Assembly: GCF_947494025.1 (NCBI RefSeq)
Contig: NZ_CANLTQ010000006.1
Span: 95,204 to 159,203 of the forward strand
DNA: 64,000 bases
Source: an uncultured Jannaschia sp.
GTDB lineage: Bacteria; Pseudomonadota; Alphaproteobacteria; Rhodobacterales; Rhodobacteraceae
Direction: 5' to 3'
In this document: positions 45,508 to 54,460 of the stretch, piece by piece
Position numbering within the stretch: position 1 is the stretch's first letter
Layout: every line of letters begins with the position of its first letter
Notes under the pieces: generated by a model
Databases searched by the model: none
Told to the model about the DNA's origin: nothing
The model's input: the letters and a program-made list of their open reading frames with translations, nothing else
Made by a program: the position numbers and the translations under genes

Positions 45508-47564
45508 GCGGCGACCGAGCCGACGATGGCGGGCGACGTGTTGTGGCCGATCTCCTCGTAGGCGATCACCGGGTTCGACAGGCCGCGCGCCGCCATGACG
45601 TCGTGGAGGAACCGGCGCCGGCGGGAAGAGGTGACGATGGCCGCATGGCTGCCCTGCTCCGCGACACGGCTGATTCCTTCGGCGAGGCCCTTGGCGAGCT
45701 TCTGGAACAGCTCCGGGGGAAGCGCCACGTCGCTGCGTCCGCCCGCGCCGTCGAGCTGATGCTGCTCGAACGCGGCCTCCCAGTCGGGCGCGAGCTGGAT
45801 CAGCGGCAGGGTGCCGTCCGATCGCTTCAGCTCCGCGGTGATCTGCGCGGCGAGGCGATGGCGGACATGCTCGGCGATATCCTCGGGCGAGAGGCCCATG
45901 TCGCGGCGTTCGGCGATCGCCTCCAGGATCACGGGGAGGTTGCGGATCGAGACCCGCTCCGCCAGCAGCAGCCGCAGGACCGCGAGAAGAAGCTCCGGCT
46001 GCACCTTCGACGGGACCAGATCCTCGAGCAGGCGGCGGTTCGCGACGGACCGTTCGGGCGAGGAGACCTTCGCGAAGGCGTCGAGCAGGCGTTGCAGGCC
46101 CTTCAGGCCGAGCAATGTGGGGAAATTCGACTTGATGACCTCGAGCAGGTGCGTGGCGAGCACCTCGCCCGGGGTCACGATGGTCTCGCCGATCAACTCC
46201 TCGGCGGCGCTTGCGGGAATCCAGCGCGCGGGCGCGCCGTAGACCGGCTCCTTCACGTCGCGGCCGGGCACCGTTTCCGGCGAGCCCGCCCCGGTCAGCA
46301 TCAGCACGTGATCCCGCTCCAGCCGGTCGCAGGCCATCTCCACGCCATGTATGCGGATCGCATAGGTGCCCCCCGGCAATCCCTGGTCGTCGGTCAGGCG
46401 GATCTCGGGCAGGATGAGGCCGAACTTCTCGGCGATATGGTCGCGCAGGCCATTGATGCGGGATTCGAGGCCGTTCGACGGATCGAGGGCCAGGTCCACG
46501 AGGTCGAGCGAGAACTCCACCCGGATGTCGTCGAGCGCCAGCACGTCGCCGATCTCCCGCCGGGGCATGGCTTCCAGCTCCTCGACGGGTTCGGGCTCGG
46601 CAGCCTTCAGGTCGGATTTCCGACGCAGCCAGGCGCAGCCACCGAGAATGAGGGCACCGGCCGTGAAGGGCAGGAAAGGCAGACCGGGGACGAGGGCGAA
46701 GACCATCATGATTCCGGCCACCGTGGCGAGCGCGGCCGGCTTGCGTCCGATCTGCGCCACGATCTCGATATCGACCGCGCCCTTGCCGCCGCCGCGCGCG
46801 AGCAGGAGGCCCGACGCGATGGAGATGATGACCGCCGGGATCTGCGAGACGAGCCCGTCGCCCACCGTGAGGATCGCATAGGTCTCGACGGCCTGCCCGA
46901 TCGGCATCCCGTGCGCGATCATGCCGGCGGACAAGCCCACGACGAGGTTCAGGATGGTGATCAGAAGGCCCGCGACGGCATCGCCCTTGACGAACTTGGA
47001 GGCACCGTCGAGCGAGCCGAAGAACGTGGTCTCGGCGAGGTCGGTCTCGCGGCGGCGCTTGGCCTCCTCGTGGTCGATGGCGCCCGCCGACATGTCGCTG
47101 TCGATGGCGAGCTGCTTGCCGGGCATCCCGTCGAGCGCGAAGCGCGCGCCGACCTCGGCCATGCGCGTCGCGCCCTTGGTGATGACCATGAAGTTCACGA
47201 TCAGCAACACGCCGAACACCACGAGCCCGAGCGCGATGGAGCCGCCCATCACGAAGCTCGCGAAGCCCTCGATCACGTGGCCGGCGGCGTCGGTCCCGGT
47301 ATGGCCCTGTCCGATGATGAGCTTGGTCGACGACACGTTGAGCGACAGACGAAGCATCAAGGAGGCGAGCAGGATCGTCGGAAAGGCCGAGAAGTCGAGC
47401 GGCCGTTCGATGAAGAGCGTCGTGGTGAAGATCAGGATCGCCAGCGCGAAGCTCGCCGACAGGCCGATATCGAGCACCCAGGACGGCATCGGCAGGATCA
47501 TCATCAGGATGATCGCCATCAGGGCCACGGCCATCATCACGGTGGGCTGGAAGATCGATCTCAT
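45504..47564 (-). CDS. flhA: flagellar export protein FlhA
   Basis: 686 residues, full length. Eight N-terminal helices with the FHIPEP-type loop (ATRMAEVGARFALDGMPGKQ, then LAIDSDMSAGAIDHEEAKRR) and a long cytoplasmic domain (YGAPARWIPASAAEEL; RRLLEDLVPSKVQPELLLAV). Central ring of the export gate that docks chaperone-substrate complexes. First gene of the operon flhA-fliR-flhB-fliJ-like; a CtrA-like site lies 60 bp upstream. Confidence 0.95.
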   Translation of the reverse strand: MRSIFQPTVMMAVALMAIILMMILPMPSWVLDIGLSASFALAILIFTTTLFIERPLDFSAFPTILLASLMLRLSLNVSSTKLIIGQGHTGTDAAGHVIEGFASFVMGGSIALGLVVFGVLLIVNFMVITKGATRMAEVGARFALDGMPGKQLAIDSDMSAGAIDHEEAKRRRETDLAETTFFGSLDGASKFVKGDAVAGLLITILNLVVGLSAGMIAHGMPIGQAVETYAILTVGDGLVSQIPAVIISIASGLLLARGGGKGAVDIEIVAQIGRKPAALATVAGIMMVFALVPGLPFLPFTAGALILGGCAWLRRKSDLKAAEPEPVEELEAMPRREIGDVLALDDIRVEFSLDLVDLALDPSNGLESRINGLRDHIAEKFGLILPEIRLTDDQGLPGGTYAIRIHGVEMACDRLERDHVLMLTGAGSPETVPGRDVKEPVYGAPARWIPASAAEELIGETIVTPGEVLATHLLEVIKSNFPTLLGLKGLQRLLDAFAKVSSPERSVANRRLLEDLVPSKVQPELLLAVLRLLLAERVSIRNLPVILEAIAERRDMGLSPEDIAEHVRHRLAAQITAELKRSDGTLPLIQLAPDWEAAFEQHQLDGAGGRSDVALPPELFQKLAKGLAEGISRVAEQGSHAAIVTSSRRRRFLHDVMAARGLSNPVIAYEEIGHNTSPAIVGSVAA

Positions 47565-47623
47565 GGATGGGGGGCTCGCGGCGAAGGTCTCGGGGAGATG
47601 GTTTCCCTCTAGTCGCCGGATGG

Positions 47624-47638
47624 TTAATCCGCGGTTAC
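47624..47638 (-). promoter_or_regulatory. CtrA-like site upstream of flhA
   Basis: TTAA-TCCGCGG-TTAC on the plus strand (GTAA-N7-TTAA on the coding strand) matches TTAA-N7-TTAA with one mismatch and includes the TTAACC extension typical of CtrA boxes. It is 60 bp before the flhA ATG and overlaps the stop codon of the upstream gene. Confidence 0.5.
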
Positions 47639-49407
47639 GACGGCGCGTCGCCGGCGAGCAGATCGGCCAGCAGGGCGCCCAGACGCTCGCTGTCGCGCAG
47701 CACGCGCTCGGCCGCCGCGAGGTCGGTTTCGGGCAGCGGCGTGGTGTTCCGCTCCACGATGGCGGCGGAGACCTCGCCCCGGATCGCCTCGTCCGCCGCC
47801 TCCGCCATGCCCACGAGATCGCGCGCGAGCCACGGGTCGGTCGCAGGCGCGTCGGTCACTTCGCGCGGACGGTCGGGAATCGTCTGCCCGGCAAAGCGGG
47901 CGGCAGCCCCCGGCAGCCCGATCGCCGCGAAGAGCGGCGGCAGGCGGGGATCCGCGCGACGTTCCGGCGAAAGGTGGGGGCGCAGGCGCGCGAGAAACTC
48001 CGCGGCCACCGCCGGCTCCAGACGGGTCACCACGACGTCGAACACGGGGTCGGCGGGCACGCTGCCGTCGGCGACGAGATCGACCGTCTCCACCGGTCGG
48101 CGCGACAGGGCGAAGGCGGTCGCCAGCGCGAGGTCGAACTGCGCCTTCTCCGGGCCGGGGGGGATCGAGCTGCGCAGCGCCATGGCGTTCACGAGATGGA
48201 TGTCCTCGCTCGCCGCGCCGTCCTCGTTGGCGCGCGACAGGATCGTCCGCACGGCCGTTATCGCCGCCGCGTCGGTTCCCGCCGCGGTGGCGTCGTCCGT
48301 CGCGACCTGCAATTCGGGCGTCCCGACGTCCTCGCGGATGCCGGTCAGCAGGTCGTCCTCTCCGACCATGGCCAGCCGCGCGCCGAGACGCCCCTTGAGG
48401 TCGCGCCAGCGTTCCAGCGGCAGCTGATCGACGAACGCGACCAGCCCCTTGCGATCCGCGCGTTCCCAGTCCTTCGCCGGATCGGTGTCCAGAAGGGCGA
48501 CGAGCGTCGTCGCGGGGCCGCAAGCCGGGTCGAGTCGGGCATCGTCCGGGCGGGGCAGGTCGTCGAGCGCGGCGGCAAGGGCCGCGACATGCGGGGCGGA
48601 CCGGTCGGCCTGATCGGCGATCTGCAGCGCCTCCGTGCCGAACCCGGCGGCGAGATAGGTTTCCGCGAGATCGATCAGACGGTCGGGCTCGAAGCGATCC
48701 TCGCCGTCGAGGACGTCCGCCATCGCCCCTTCGAGCGCGACGAACGCCTCGTTCGGGTCGCGCAGCAGGATGTCGGACGCGATGGATTCGAGGTCGCAGG
48801 ACGGGACCAGGGGCGTCTTCGCGGCCTTTCTGGTCTCCGGAAGAACGAACGGCCGGTCGCGGACCTCCATCCGCCGCACCTGTGGCGGGACGTCGTCCGG
48901 TTCGTCGGGCGTCACGGCCGTCGGCGCAGGCGGATGGCGCGGCTTCGAGGTTTCGGCGGGCATCTGCGGAAAGGTCAGCGTCATCGGCAGCGGTGCAAGG
49001 GGGAACGGCAGGGCGTTCGCGACCGCGACCGGGGCGGGGCGTTCCGGCAGCGGCTCGCCGTCGAGGACGTCGATCACGATATGGCCGGAGCCGATCTGGC
49101 TTACCTCGACGGGGCAATCGCAGCCGAGGTCGAGGACGACCGCCCCGGTTCCGGCGGTCATGCCCCTCAGGCGGGTTCGGGGAATGCGCGCGAACACGTC
49201 CGTCAGGTCGAGATCGGGGGAGGGCATGAACGCGATCCGCGCCTCGCCCGCCCACGGGCGCTCCACGGTCCATTCCAGCGCCTCCTCGCTCGGAAAGACG
49301 AGGCGCGAGAAGGTGGCGTGCTCTCCCGAGCGGACCCTGACGGATTCCGCGGCGGCGGAGACGGGCAGGGCGGCCAGGGCCGCCAGAACGGGGGCGATCC
49401 GCATCAC
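47635..49407 (-). CDS. secreted protein after motA, MotC-like candidate
   Basis: 590 residues with a signal peptide (MMRIAPVLAALAALPVSAAA). The N-terminal 110 residues look like a beta domain (HATFSRLVFPSEEALEWTVE; GCDCPVEVSQIGSGHIVIDV), then a Pro-rich linker and a long helical, TPR-like region. Cysteines are few (GCDC, PSCD, PACG). I do not recognise the family. It is translationally coupled to motA (ATGA overlap) and in an operon with a MotE-like gene; in Sinorhizobium, MotE is the dedicated chaperone of the periplasmic motor protein MotC. A MotC-like role in the stator is therefore plausible but inferred. Confidence 0.7.
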   Translation of the reverse strand: MMRIAPVLAALAALPVSAAAESVRVRSGEHATFSRLVFPSEEALEWTVERPWAGEARIAFMPSPDLDLTDVFARIPRTRLRGMTAGTGAVVLDLGCDCPVEVSQIGSGHIVIDVLDGEPLPERPAPVAVANALPFPLAPLPMTLTFPQMPAETSKPRHPPAPTAVTPDEPDDVPPQVRRMEVRDRPFVLPETRKAAKTPLVPSCDLESIASDILLRDPNEAFVALEGAMADVLDGEDRFEPDRLIDLAETYLAAGFGTEALQIADQADRSAPHVAALAAALDDLPRPDDARLDPACGPATTLVALLDTDPAKDWERADRKGLVAFVDQLPLERWRDLKGRLGARLAMVGEDDLLTGIREDVGTPELQVATDDATAAGTDAAAITAVRTILSRANEDGAASEDIHLVNAMALRSSIPPGPEKAQFDLALATAFALSRRPVETVDLVADGSVPADPVFDVVVTRLEPAVAAEFLARLRPHLSPERRADPRLPPLFAAIGLPGAAARFAGQTIPDRPREVTDAPATDPWLARDLVGMAEAADEAIRGEVSAAIVERNTTPLPETDLAAAERVLRDSERLGALLADLLAGDAPS

Positions 49408-50270
49408 GCGGCCGCCTTCCGCGCCTTCAATGCCTCCTCCAGCTCGGAGAAGCTCGGACGCATGTGGGTGGGGGTGCGCTGACGGCCGACCTCGATGCAG
49501 ATGTTGGTGGCGTGGTTGTGCAGGTTGGCGACCAGCACCTCCTGGATGAGCGAGTAGAAGTTCGCGTCCTGCTCGCCGATGGCCTTGAGCCGGGTCGCGA
49601 AGGGGCCGACGAGGCCGTAGGCCAGGAACACGCCGAGGAACGTCCCGACGAGCGCGCCGCCGATCAGCTTGCCCAGAACCTCGGGCGGCTGGTCGATCGA
49701 GCCCATCGTCTTGATCACGCCAAGCACGGCCGCGACGATGCCGAGCGCGGGAAGCGCATCCGCCATGCCTTGCAGCGCATGGCTCGAATGCATGGCATGG
49801 TGAAGGTTCTCCTCCATGCGCGTTTCAAGCACCTCCTCGACCTGATGGGGGTCGTCGTAATTCATCGACATCGCCCGCAGCGTGTCGCAGATCATCGCGA
49901 CCGCCTCCTTGTCCGTGAGGATCTTCGGGTATTCCAAGAAGACGTCGGATTCCTCTGGCTTCTCGATATGCTCCTCGAGGGCGACGGCGTCCTGGCGGCC
50001 GAGGCGGACCAGCTCGTAGAGCAGGCAGAGCAGGTCGCGGTAATCCTCGGGCTTCCATTTCGGACCCTTGAAGACCTTGCCGACGTCCTTGAGCGTGTGG
50101 ATGACCTCGGACATGGAATTGCCGATCAGGAAGGCGCCCACGGCGGCGCCGCCGATCATGATCATCTCGAAGGGCAGGCTTTTCAGGATGATGCCCATCT
50201 TGCCGCCGGCCAGAAGATAGCCGCCGAAAACCATCACGAAGATGCAGATAACTCCCGCAATTCCGACCAT
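49404..50270 (-). CDS. motA: flagellar stator protein MotA
   Basis: 288 residues, four membrane helices. AGVICIFVMVFGGYLLAGGK at the start, the cytoplasmic loop with conserved charged residues (CLLYELVRLGRQDAVALEEH), and the MotA signature ALPALGIVAAVLGVIKTM and LIGGALVGTFLGVFLAYGLV. Proton channel subunit of the motor. Its partner motB is not adjacent, which is unusual, and not in the window. Confidence 0.95.
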   Translation of the reverse strand: MVGIAGVICIFVMVFGGYLLAGGKMGIILKSLPFEMIMIGGAAVGAFLIGNSMSEVIHTLKDVGKVFKGPKWKPEDYRDLLCLLYELVRLGRQDAVALEEHIEKPEESDVFLEYPKILTDKEAVAMICDTLRAMSMNYDDPHQVEEVLETRMEENLHHAMHSSHALQGMADALPALGIVAAVLGVIKTMGSIDQPPEVLGKLIGGALVGTFLGVFLAYGLVGPFATRLKAIGEQDANFYSLIQEVLVANLHNHATNICIEVGRQRTPTHMRPSFSELEEALKARKAAA

Positions 50271-50274
50271 GGTG

Positions 50275-50835
50275 CTACTCCGTTGCCGCGTTGGCGTTGC
50301 GCCCGGCCATCATCACGCTGAGCGCGTAGGCCTTTTCGGGCGACAGGTTCGAGAAGAGGGCGGAGGCCGCATCGGGCCGCATCCGGGCGAGAAAGCCGGA
50401 GGCGAAGGTCGGCTCCATCGCCTCGAAGAGGACGGCGGCGTCCTTGGGCTTCATGCCCTCGTAGACGGCGACGAGCCGATTGATGTCGTCGTTCGATGCC
50501 GTGGCCGACATCTCCATCCGCGCCGCGAGCCGGGACTCGGCCTCGCCGAGCCGTTCGAGCGAACTCTCGATCTCCTGCCGCGCGATCTCGAGATCCTGCT
50601 CGCGCATCGCGAGCGCGGTCTCGCGGCCACGCAGTTCCTCGTCGCGTCCGGCGATCTGGCCGAGCAGGGTCGCCACCTCGTCCGAAGGCGGGCAAAGGAG
50701 CACTTCCTCCAGCGGGTCGGCCTCGGTCCCCTCGGGCATCGCACCGAGGCCTGCGGAAACGATCCGGGCCAGGGCGGAGAGCACGAAGAGCGTGAGCAGG
50801 CCCGTGATCGACAGGCGTTTGATCCAGCGTCCCAT
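50275..50835 (-). CDS. MotE-like protein (MgtE N-domain type)
   Basis: 186 residues: N-terminal membrane/signal helix (about 9-30), a single cysteine at C48, a coiled coil (GRDEELRGRETALAMREQDL) and a C-terminal helical domain (RLVAVYEGMKPKDAAVLFEA, MRPDAASALFSNLSPEKA) of the MgtE_N kind found in MotE. MotE is a periplasmic chaperone for MotC in Sinorhizobium and forms disulfide-linked dimers, so the lone cysteine fits. Four bases before motA; start overlaps the upstream stop. Confidence 0.75.
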   Translation of the reverse strand: MGRWIKRLSITGLLTLFVLSALARIVSAGLGAMPEGTEADPLEEVLLCPPSDEVATLLGQIAGRDEELRGRETALAMREQDLEIARQEIESSLERLGEAESRLAARMEMSATASNDDINRLVAVYEGMKPKDAAVLFEAMEPTFASGFLARMRPDAASALFSNLSPEKAYALSVMMAGRNANAATE

Positions 50836-51290
50836 CAGGCGGCCCCCGCCTTCCGGGCCCGGAAGCTGGGCATGAGCGGAGCGGTGGATTCGGACGCCCG
50901 GGCGGGTTCGGGCGCCGGAGCGGGTTCGGGTACCCGGGGGGCGTCCATCGCGTGCGCCGCGGTCTGCGCCTCGACATCCTCGTAGCTGGCGAGAAGCATT
51001 TCCATGTGCCCGATCCGGTCGTCGGCCTCGACAAGCTGATCCTTCATCCGGTCGCCGCGCTCGTCGATCTCGAAGCGGGCCGTCGCGACGGCGGCCTTCA
51101 ACGCCTCGACCTGTGTCGCAAGCGCGGCGATCGAGGCGCGAATCTCCGACATGTCCGCGGGTGTTTCGCTCTCGCGGGCTTCGACGTCGTCGAGCTTGCG
51201 CAGGCGTCGGGCCAGGGTCCGGCACCAGAGCGCCATGCCGCCCGTCGCGGCGATCAGGAGGACGTCCGATAAAAGACTGAGATACATCAT
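50835..51290 (-). CDS. hypothetical membrane-anchored coiled-coil protein
   Basis: 151 residues: one N-terminal membrane helix (MMYLSLLSDVLLIAATGGMA), then a coiled coil (SEIRASIAALATQVEALKAA; RMKDQLVEADDRIGHMEMLL) and a Pro/Ala-rich tail ending in a basic segment. Not recognised, but the same slot between fliL and the MotE-like gene is filled by similar proteins in flagellar clusters. Overlaps the next gene by ATGA. Confidence 0.65.
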   Translation of the reverse strand: MMYLSLLSDVLLIAATGGMALWCRTLARRLRKLDDVEARESETPADMSEIRASIAALATQVEALKAAVATARFEIDERGDRMKDQLVEADDRIGHMEMLLASYEDVEAQTAAHAMDAPRVPEPAPAPEPARASESTAPLMPSFRARKAGAA

Positions 51291-51291
51291 A

Positions 51292-51789
51292 TCAGGCGAT
51301 CACGAAATCGATGATGAGAAGGTCCTTCACCGCGTCGCGTCCGGCGAGGAGCTGAACCCGGCGCAGGAGCTGCGCGCGCAGATGCAAAAGCCCCGTCGGA
51401 TCCTCCAGACGGTCCACGGACACGGCGCGGAGGTAGGTCGCGAAGATGTCCAGGATCCGTGGTTGCAGTGCGGCGACGTCGGTCTGCGAATCGTCGGCAA
51501 GTTGCAGGAACGCGCGGAAGCGCAGCTGCTTGACGGATTGCGCGCCGCCGACCGAGATCATCAGAGGGTCGAGCTCGAGGTAGCTCTCCCTGGCCGTCTC
51601 GGTGCCTTCCTTGACAGGTGGCGCTTCCTCGGCGTGCAGCAACCCGTCCGCCAGGCCCGAATGCATCGCGAAGAAGGCGCCGCCGCCAAGACCGAGGGCG
51701 AGGGCCGCGGTGATACCCCAGCCGATGAGTCCCATGCCGCGCTTTGCCGGAGCTTCCTGCTCGTCCGCTGAATCTTCTGACTCGGCCAT
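51292..51789 (-). CDS. fliL: flagellar basal-body protein FliL
   Basis: 165 residues. N-terminal cytoplasmic tail, one membrane helix (about 20-42), then the FliL domain: ESYLELDPLMISVGGAQSVK, LRFRAFLQLADDSQTDVAAL, the helix RILDIFATYLRAVSVDRLED and the C-terminal strand DLLIIDFVIA. Stabilises stators near the rod. First gene of the minus-strand operon fliL-hyp-motE-like-motA-MotC-like; divergent from fliF. Confidence 0.92.
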   Translation of the reverse strand: MAESEDSADEQEAPAKRGMGLIGWGITAALALGLGGGAFFAMHSGLADGLLHAEEAPPVKEGTETARESYLELDPLMISVGGAQSVKQLRFRAFLQLADDSQTDVAALQPRILDIFATYLRAVSVDRLEDPTGLLHLRAQLLRRVQLLAGRDAVKDLLIIDFVIA

Positions 51790-51832
51790 AAGCTTGTCCT
51801 CGTGATTTCGAGGCTGCCTAACCTGCGGAGGG

Positions 51833-51847
51833 CTAACCCAATGTTAA
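51833..51847. promoter_or_regulatory. CtrA-like site between fliL and fliF
   Basis: CTAA-CCCAATG-TTAA matches TTAA-N7-TTAA with one mismatch. A further TTAAGG follows at 51853. It lies 44 bp from the fliL start and 64 bp from the fliF start in a 121-bp divergent gap, so it could serve both operons. Confidence 0.5.
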
Positions 51848-51910
51848 TGCAATTAAGGAATCTTCCGCTTCGACGCCCAGAAGGGCGAGACGTATCCCGG
51901 AGGATCGCAC

Positions 51911-53578
51911 GTGGAGAACCTGACGACCGTTTGGCAACGGCAGGACAAGCGCCGTCTCGCAATTCTCGCGATCGCCACCTTGTCGGCCTTCGCAACGGTC
52001 CTCTTCCTCACGCGACTCGCGACGGCCCCCCGGATGGAGCTCCTCTTCGGTGGCCTCGAGCCTGCCGCCGCGTCCGAGGTCGTCGCGAGTCTCGAGGCGC
52101 GCGGCGTGGCCTACGAGGTTCAAGGCAACGCGATTCGCGTCGATGCGGAGCTGCGCGATTCGCTTCGCATGCAACTGGCGGGCGAAGGATTGCCGCGGAT
52201 GGACGGCGCCGGCTACGAGCTTCTCGACGACCTGAGCGGCTTCGGCACCACCTCCCAGATGTTCGATGCCGCGTATTGGCGCGCGCGGGAGGGCGAGCTG
52301 ACGCGCACCATTCTGGCGACCCCCGGGGTGCGGCAGGCCCGCGTCCACCTGGCCACGGCGGATACCTCGCCCTTTTCTCGGGACCGGTCCGCGACGGCCT
52401 CGGTCACCCTGCAGGTGAGTTCGGGCGCGGTCGGCACCTCGCTCGCGCGGGCGGTGCAGTCCCTCGTCGCGGGCGCGGTTCGCAACCTCGCGCCCGAGGA
52501 CGTCACCGTGATCGACGGCACCAGCGGGCGGGTCGTCGGCGGCGGCCCGGTCGACACCGAGGCCGAGGCGCGCGACGCGCGGCTGGCCGAGATGCGCGCG
52601 TCGGTCGAGAACATCCTCGCCGCGCGGGTCGGCGCCGGACGGTACGTCGTCGAACTGGCTCTCGAGACGCGCAAGGATCGCGAGACCATCACCGAGCGGG
52701 TGCTCGATCCCGAAAGCCGCGTCGTGGTCAGCACGGACACCGAGGAGCGGTCCTCCTCCGAGAGCGGCCCCGGCGGCGCGGGCGTGACGGTGGCGAGCAA
52801 CCTTCCCGATGGCGACGCGGCCGGCGGCGAAGGCAGCGAGAGCAACAACGCCGAGACGCGCGAGCGGGTAAATTACGACTTCTCCGCGACCGAGCGGCAG
52901 ATCGAACGCGGTCCCGGCGCCATCGAGCGGGTGACCGTCGCCGTTCTCGTCGACGGGGTCCGCAGCCCGGCCGACGACGGCACGGCCGAATGGGCACCCC
53001 GTCCCGGCGAGGAGCTGGAGACGCTGCGCGAGCTCGTCCAGAGTGCGGTCGGCTACCGGGAATCGCGCGGCGACGAGGTCACGGTGCGCAGCATGCAGTT
53101 CGAGCTGCCCGCGCCCCTCGAGGCGGCGCCCGGTCTGTCGCTGCCGTGGTTCAGCGGTGGTCAGATCACCCAGATGGTCACGTCGCTGCTTCTGGCCTTG
53201 GTCGGCCTCGGCGTGCTCGCCTTCGTCGTCCGCCCGCTTATGACCAAGGTGCTGGCCCCCGAACTGCCGGCCCCCAACGCGGCGGCCGCGCTCGCCGCGC
53301 CGGGCGAGACGTCGGACGGGATCGCCGGCGGCCCGCGCGAGCTGCCGGCGCCGGAGAGGGGTTCGGGCAGGGCCGCCATCGCGAACGACATGTCGGGGGG
53401 CGGCGACCTGCCGCAGCTTTCCGACCTTCCGGGCCTGCCCGATCTCGGCATCGGCAACTTCGAGGACGGGCAAACGGAGGATCCGGTCGAGCGGCTGCGC
53501 CAGCTCATCGCCGATCGCCGCGAGGAGACGATCGAAGTGTTGCGCGGATGGATGGATGAATCGGAGGAAGTCCAATGA
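51911..53578 (+). CDS. fliF: flagellar MS-ring protein FliF
   Basis: 555 residues, GTG start. Two membrane helices (about 19-38 and about 418-440). Periplasmic ring domains carry LLFGGLEPAAASEVVASLEA, RMQLAGEGLPRMDGAGYELL, AYWRAREGELTRTILATPGV and VRQARVHLATADTSPFSRDR, all FliF features. The cytoplasmic C-terminus (PVERLRQLIADRREETIEVL) is the FliG-binding tail. Its stop overlaps the fliH start. fliG, which normally follows, is absent here. Confidence 0.95.
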   Translation: MENLTTVWQRQDKRRLAILAIATLSAFATVLFLTRLATAPRMELLFGGLEPAAASEVVASLEARGVAYEVQGNAIRVDAELRDSLRMQLAGEGLPRMDGAGYELLDDLSGFGTTSQMFDAAYWRAREGELTRTILATPGVRQARVHLATADTSPFSRDRSATASVTLQVSSGAVGTSLARAVQSLVAGAVRNLAPEDVTVIDGTSGRVVGGGPVDTEAEARDARLAEMRASVENILAARVGAGRYVVELALETRKDRETITERVLDPESRVVVSTDTEERSSSESGPGGAGVTVASNLPDGDAAGGEGSESNNAETRERVNYDFSATERQIERGPGAIERVTVAVLVDGVRSPADDGTAEWAPRPGEELETLRELVQSAVGYRESRGDEVTVRSMQFELPAPLEAAPGLSLPWFSGGQITQMVTSLLLALVGLGVLAFVVRPLMTKVLAPELPAPNAAAALAAPGETSDGIAGGPRELPAPERGSGRAAIANDMSGGGDLPQLSDLPGLPDLGIGNFEDGQTEDPVERLRQLIADRREETIEVLRGWMDESEEVQ

Positions 53579-54195
53579 GCGGGTTCGCGCTGGAGGATTT
53601 CGGCGACGTCTATCCATTCGACAAGCCCGTGAAGCCGGTCGTCGAGGAGCCCCGGCCCGACCGCTACGAGGAGGGTTACAACGCCGGCTACGACGACGCG
53701 ATGGCGCAGGTGGAAACCGAGCAGGGCCGCGTGGCCGAGAAGTTCGCCGAACGGCTCCACGGTCTGGACCTCGATCGCCGGGCGGCCATGGGCACGGCGC
53801 TGACGGCGCTGGAGCCCGCGCTGCGCGAGATCTTCGATCGGCTGCTGCCGCACGCGGCAGAGCGGTCCTTTCTGCCGATCCTGATGCAGGAAATCCGCAA
53901 GGCCTTCGATGGCGAGGCGGCGACGGTGACGGTTCTCGTTGCGCCGGAGGACAACGCGCGTCTCGTGCGGCTTCTGGACCGCGCCGACATCGAGTCCGAA
54001 CGGGTGACCGTCCGGTCGGAGCCCGCGCTTTCGATCAATCAGGCGCTGCTGCGGTGGGACGGACAGGAGCGGCGCGTCGATCTGGAGGGCGCCCTGACCG
54101 CCCTCGACGATGCGCTGGAGACGTATCTCTCGACAATGGACCGCGGCACTTCCGCCGGGGACGACGACCTGATGAAGGAGGCCGCGAATGGCTGA
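53575..54195 (+). CDS. fliH: FliH-like flagellar export regulator
   Basis: 206 residues: FALEDFGDVYPFD start, YEEGYNAGYDDAMAQVETEQ coiled region with the GYxxGY pattern, and a C-terminal domain ending EGALTALDDALETYLS. Fits FliH, which holds the FliI ATPase at the export gate. Position between fliF and fliN supports this; sequence identity to FliH is weak, as is usual. Confidence 0.75.
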   Translation: MSGFALEDFGDVYPFDKPVKPVVEEPRPDRYEEGYNAGYDDAMAQVETEQGRVAEKFAERLHGLDLDRRAAMGTALTALEPALREIFDRLLPHAAERSFLPILMQEIRKAFDGEAATVTVLVAPEDNARLVRLLDRADIESERVTVRSEPALSINQALLRWDGQERRVDLEGALTALDDALETYLSTMDRGTSAGDDDLMKEAANG

Positions 54196-54460
54196 CGAAA
54201 CCCACGACCGCTCGGCCCTGTCGCGCGTGCCGGTCGAGATCACGATCTCGGTCGGCCGCGCGCATCCGACGGTCTCCGAGTTGCTGAAGCTGCGCCGCGA
54301 CGCGATCCTGCCGCTGGACCGCAGCGTGTCCGATCCGGTCGAACTCTATGCCGGCGATCGCCTGATCGCGCGCGGGGAGTTGCAGGAGATGGAGGGCGAC
54401 GCCTCCGGACGTCTGGCCGTGCGCCTGACCGAGGTCGCCGAGACGGACGGCGCCGCGTGA
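54188..54460 (+). CDS. fliN: flagellar switch protein FliN
   Basis: 90 residues, a complete SpoA/FliN C-ring domain: SRVPVEITISVGRAHPTVSE, LLKLRRDAILPLDRSVSDPV and LYAGDRLIARGELQEMEGDA. C-ring subunit with FliM and FliG, neither of which is in the window. Overlaps fliH by 8 bp and fliP by a GTGA junction. Confidence 0.93.
   Translation: MADETHDRSALSRVPVEITISVGRAHPTVSELLKLRRDAILPLDRSVSDPVELYAGDRLIARGELQEMEGDASGRLAVRLTEVAETDGAA

Noticed and set aside
45543..47612. Long plus-strand frame opposite flhA
   Set aside because: Antisense shadow of flhA with Asp/His/Arg-rich sequence and no domain.
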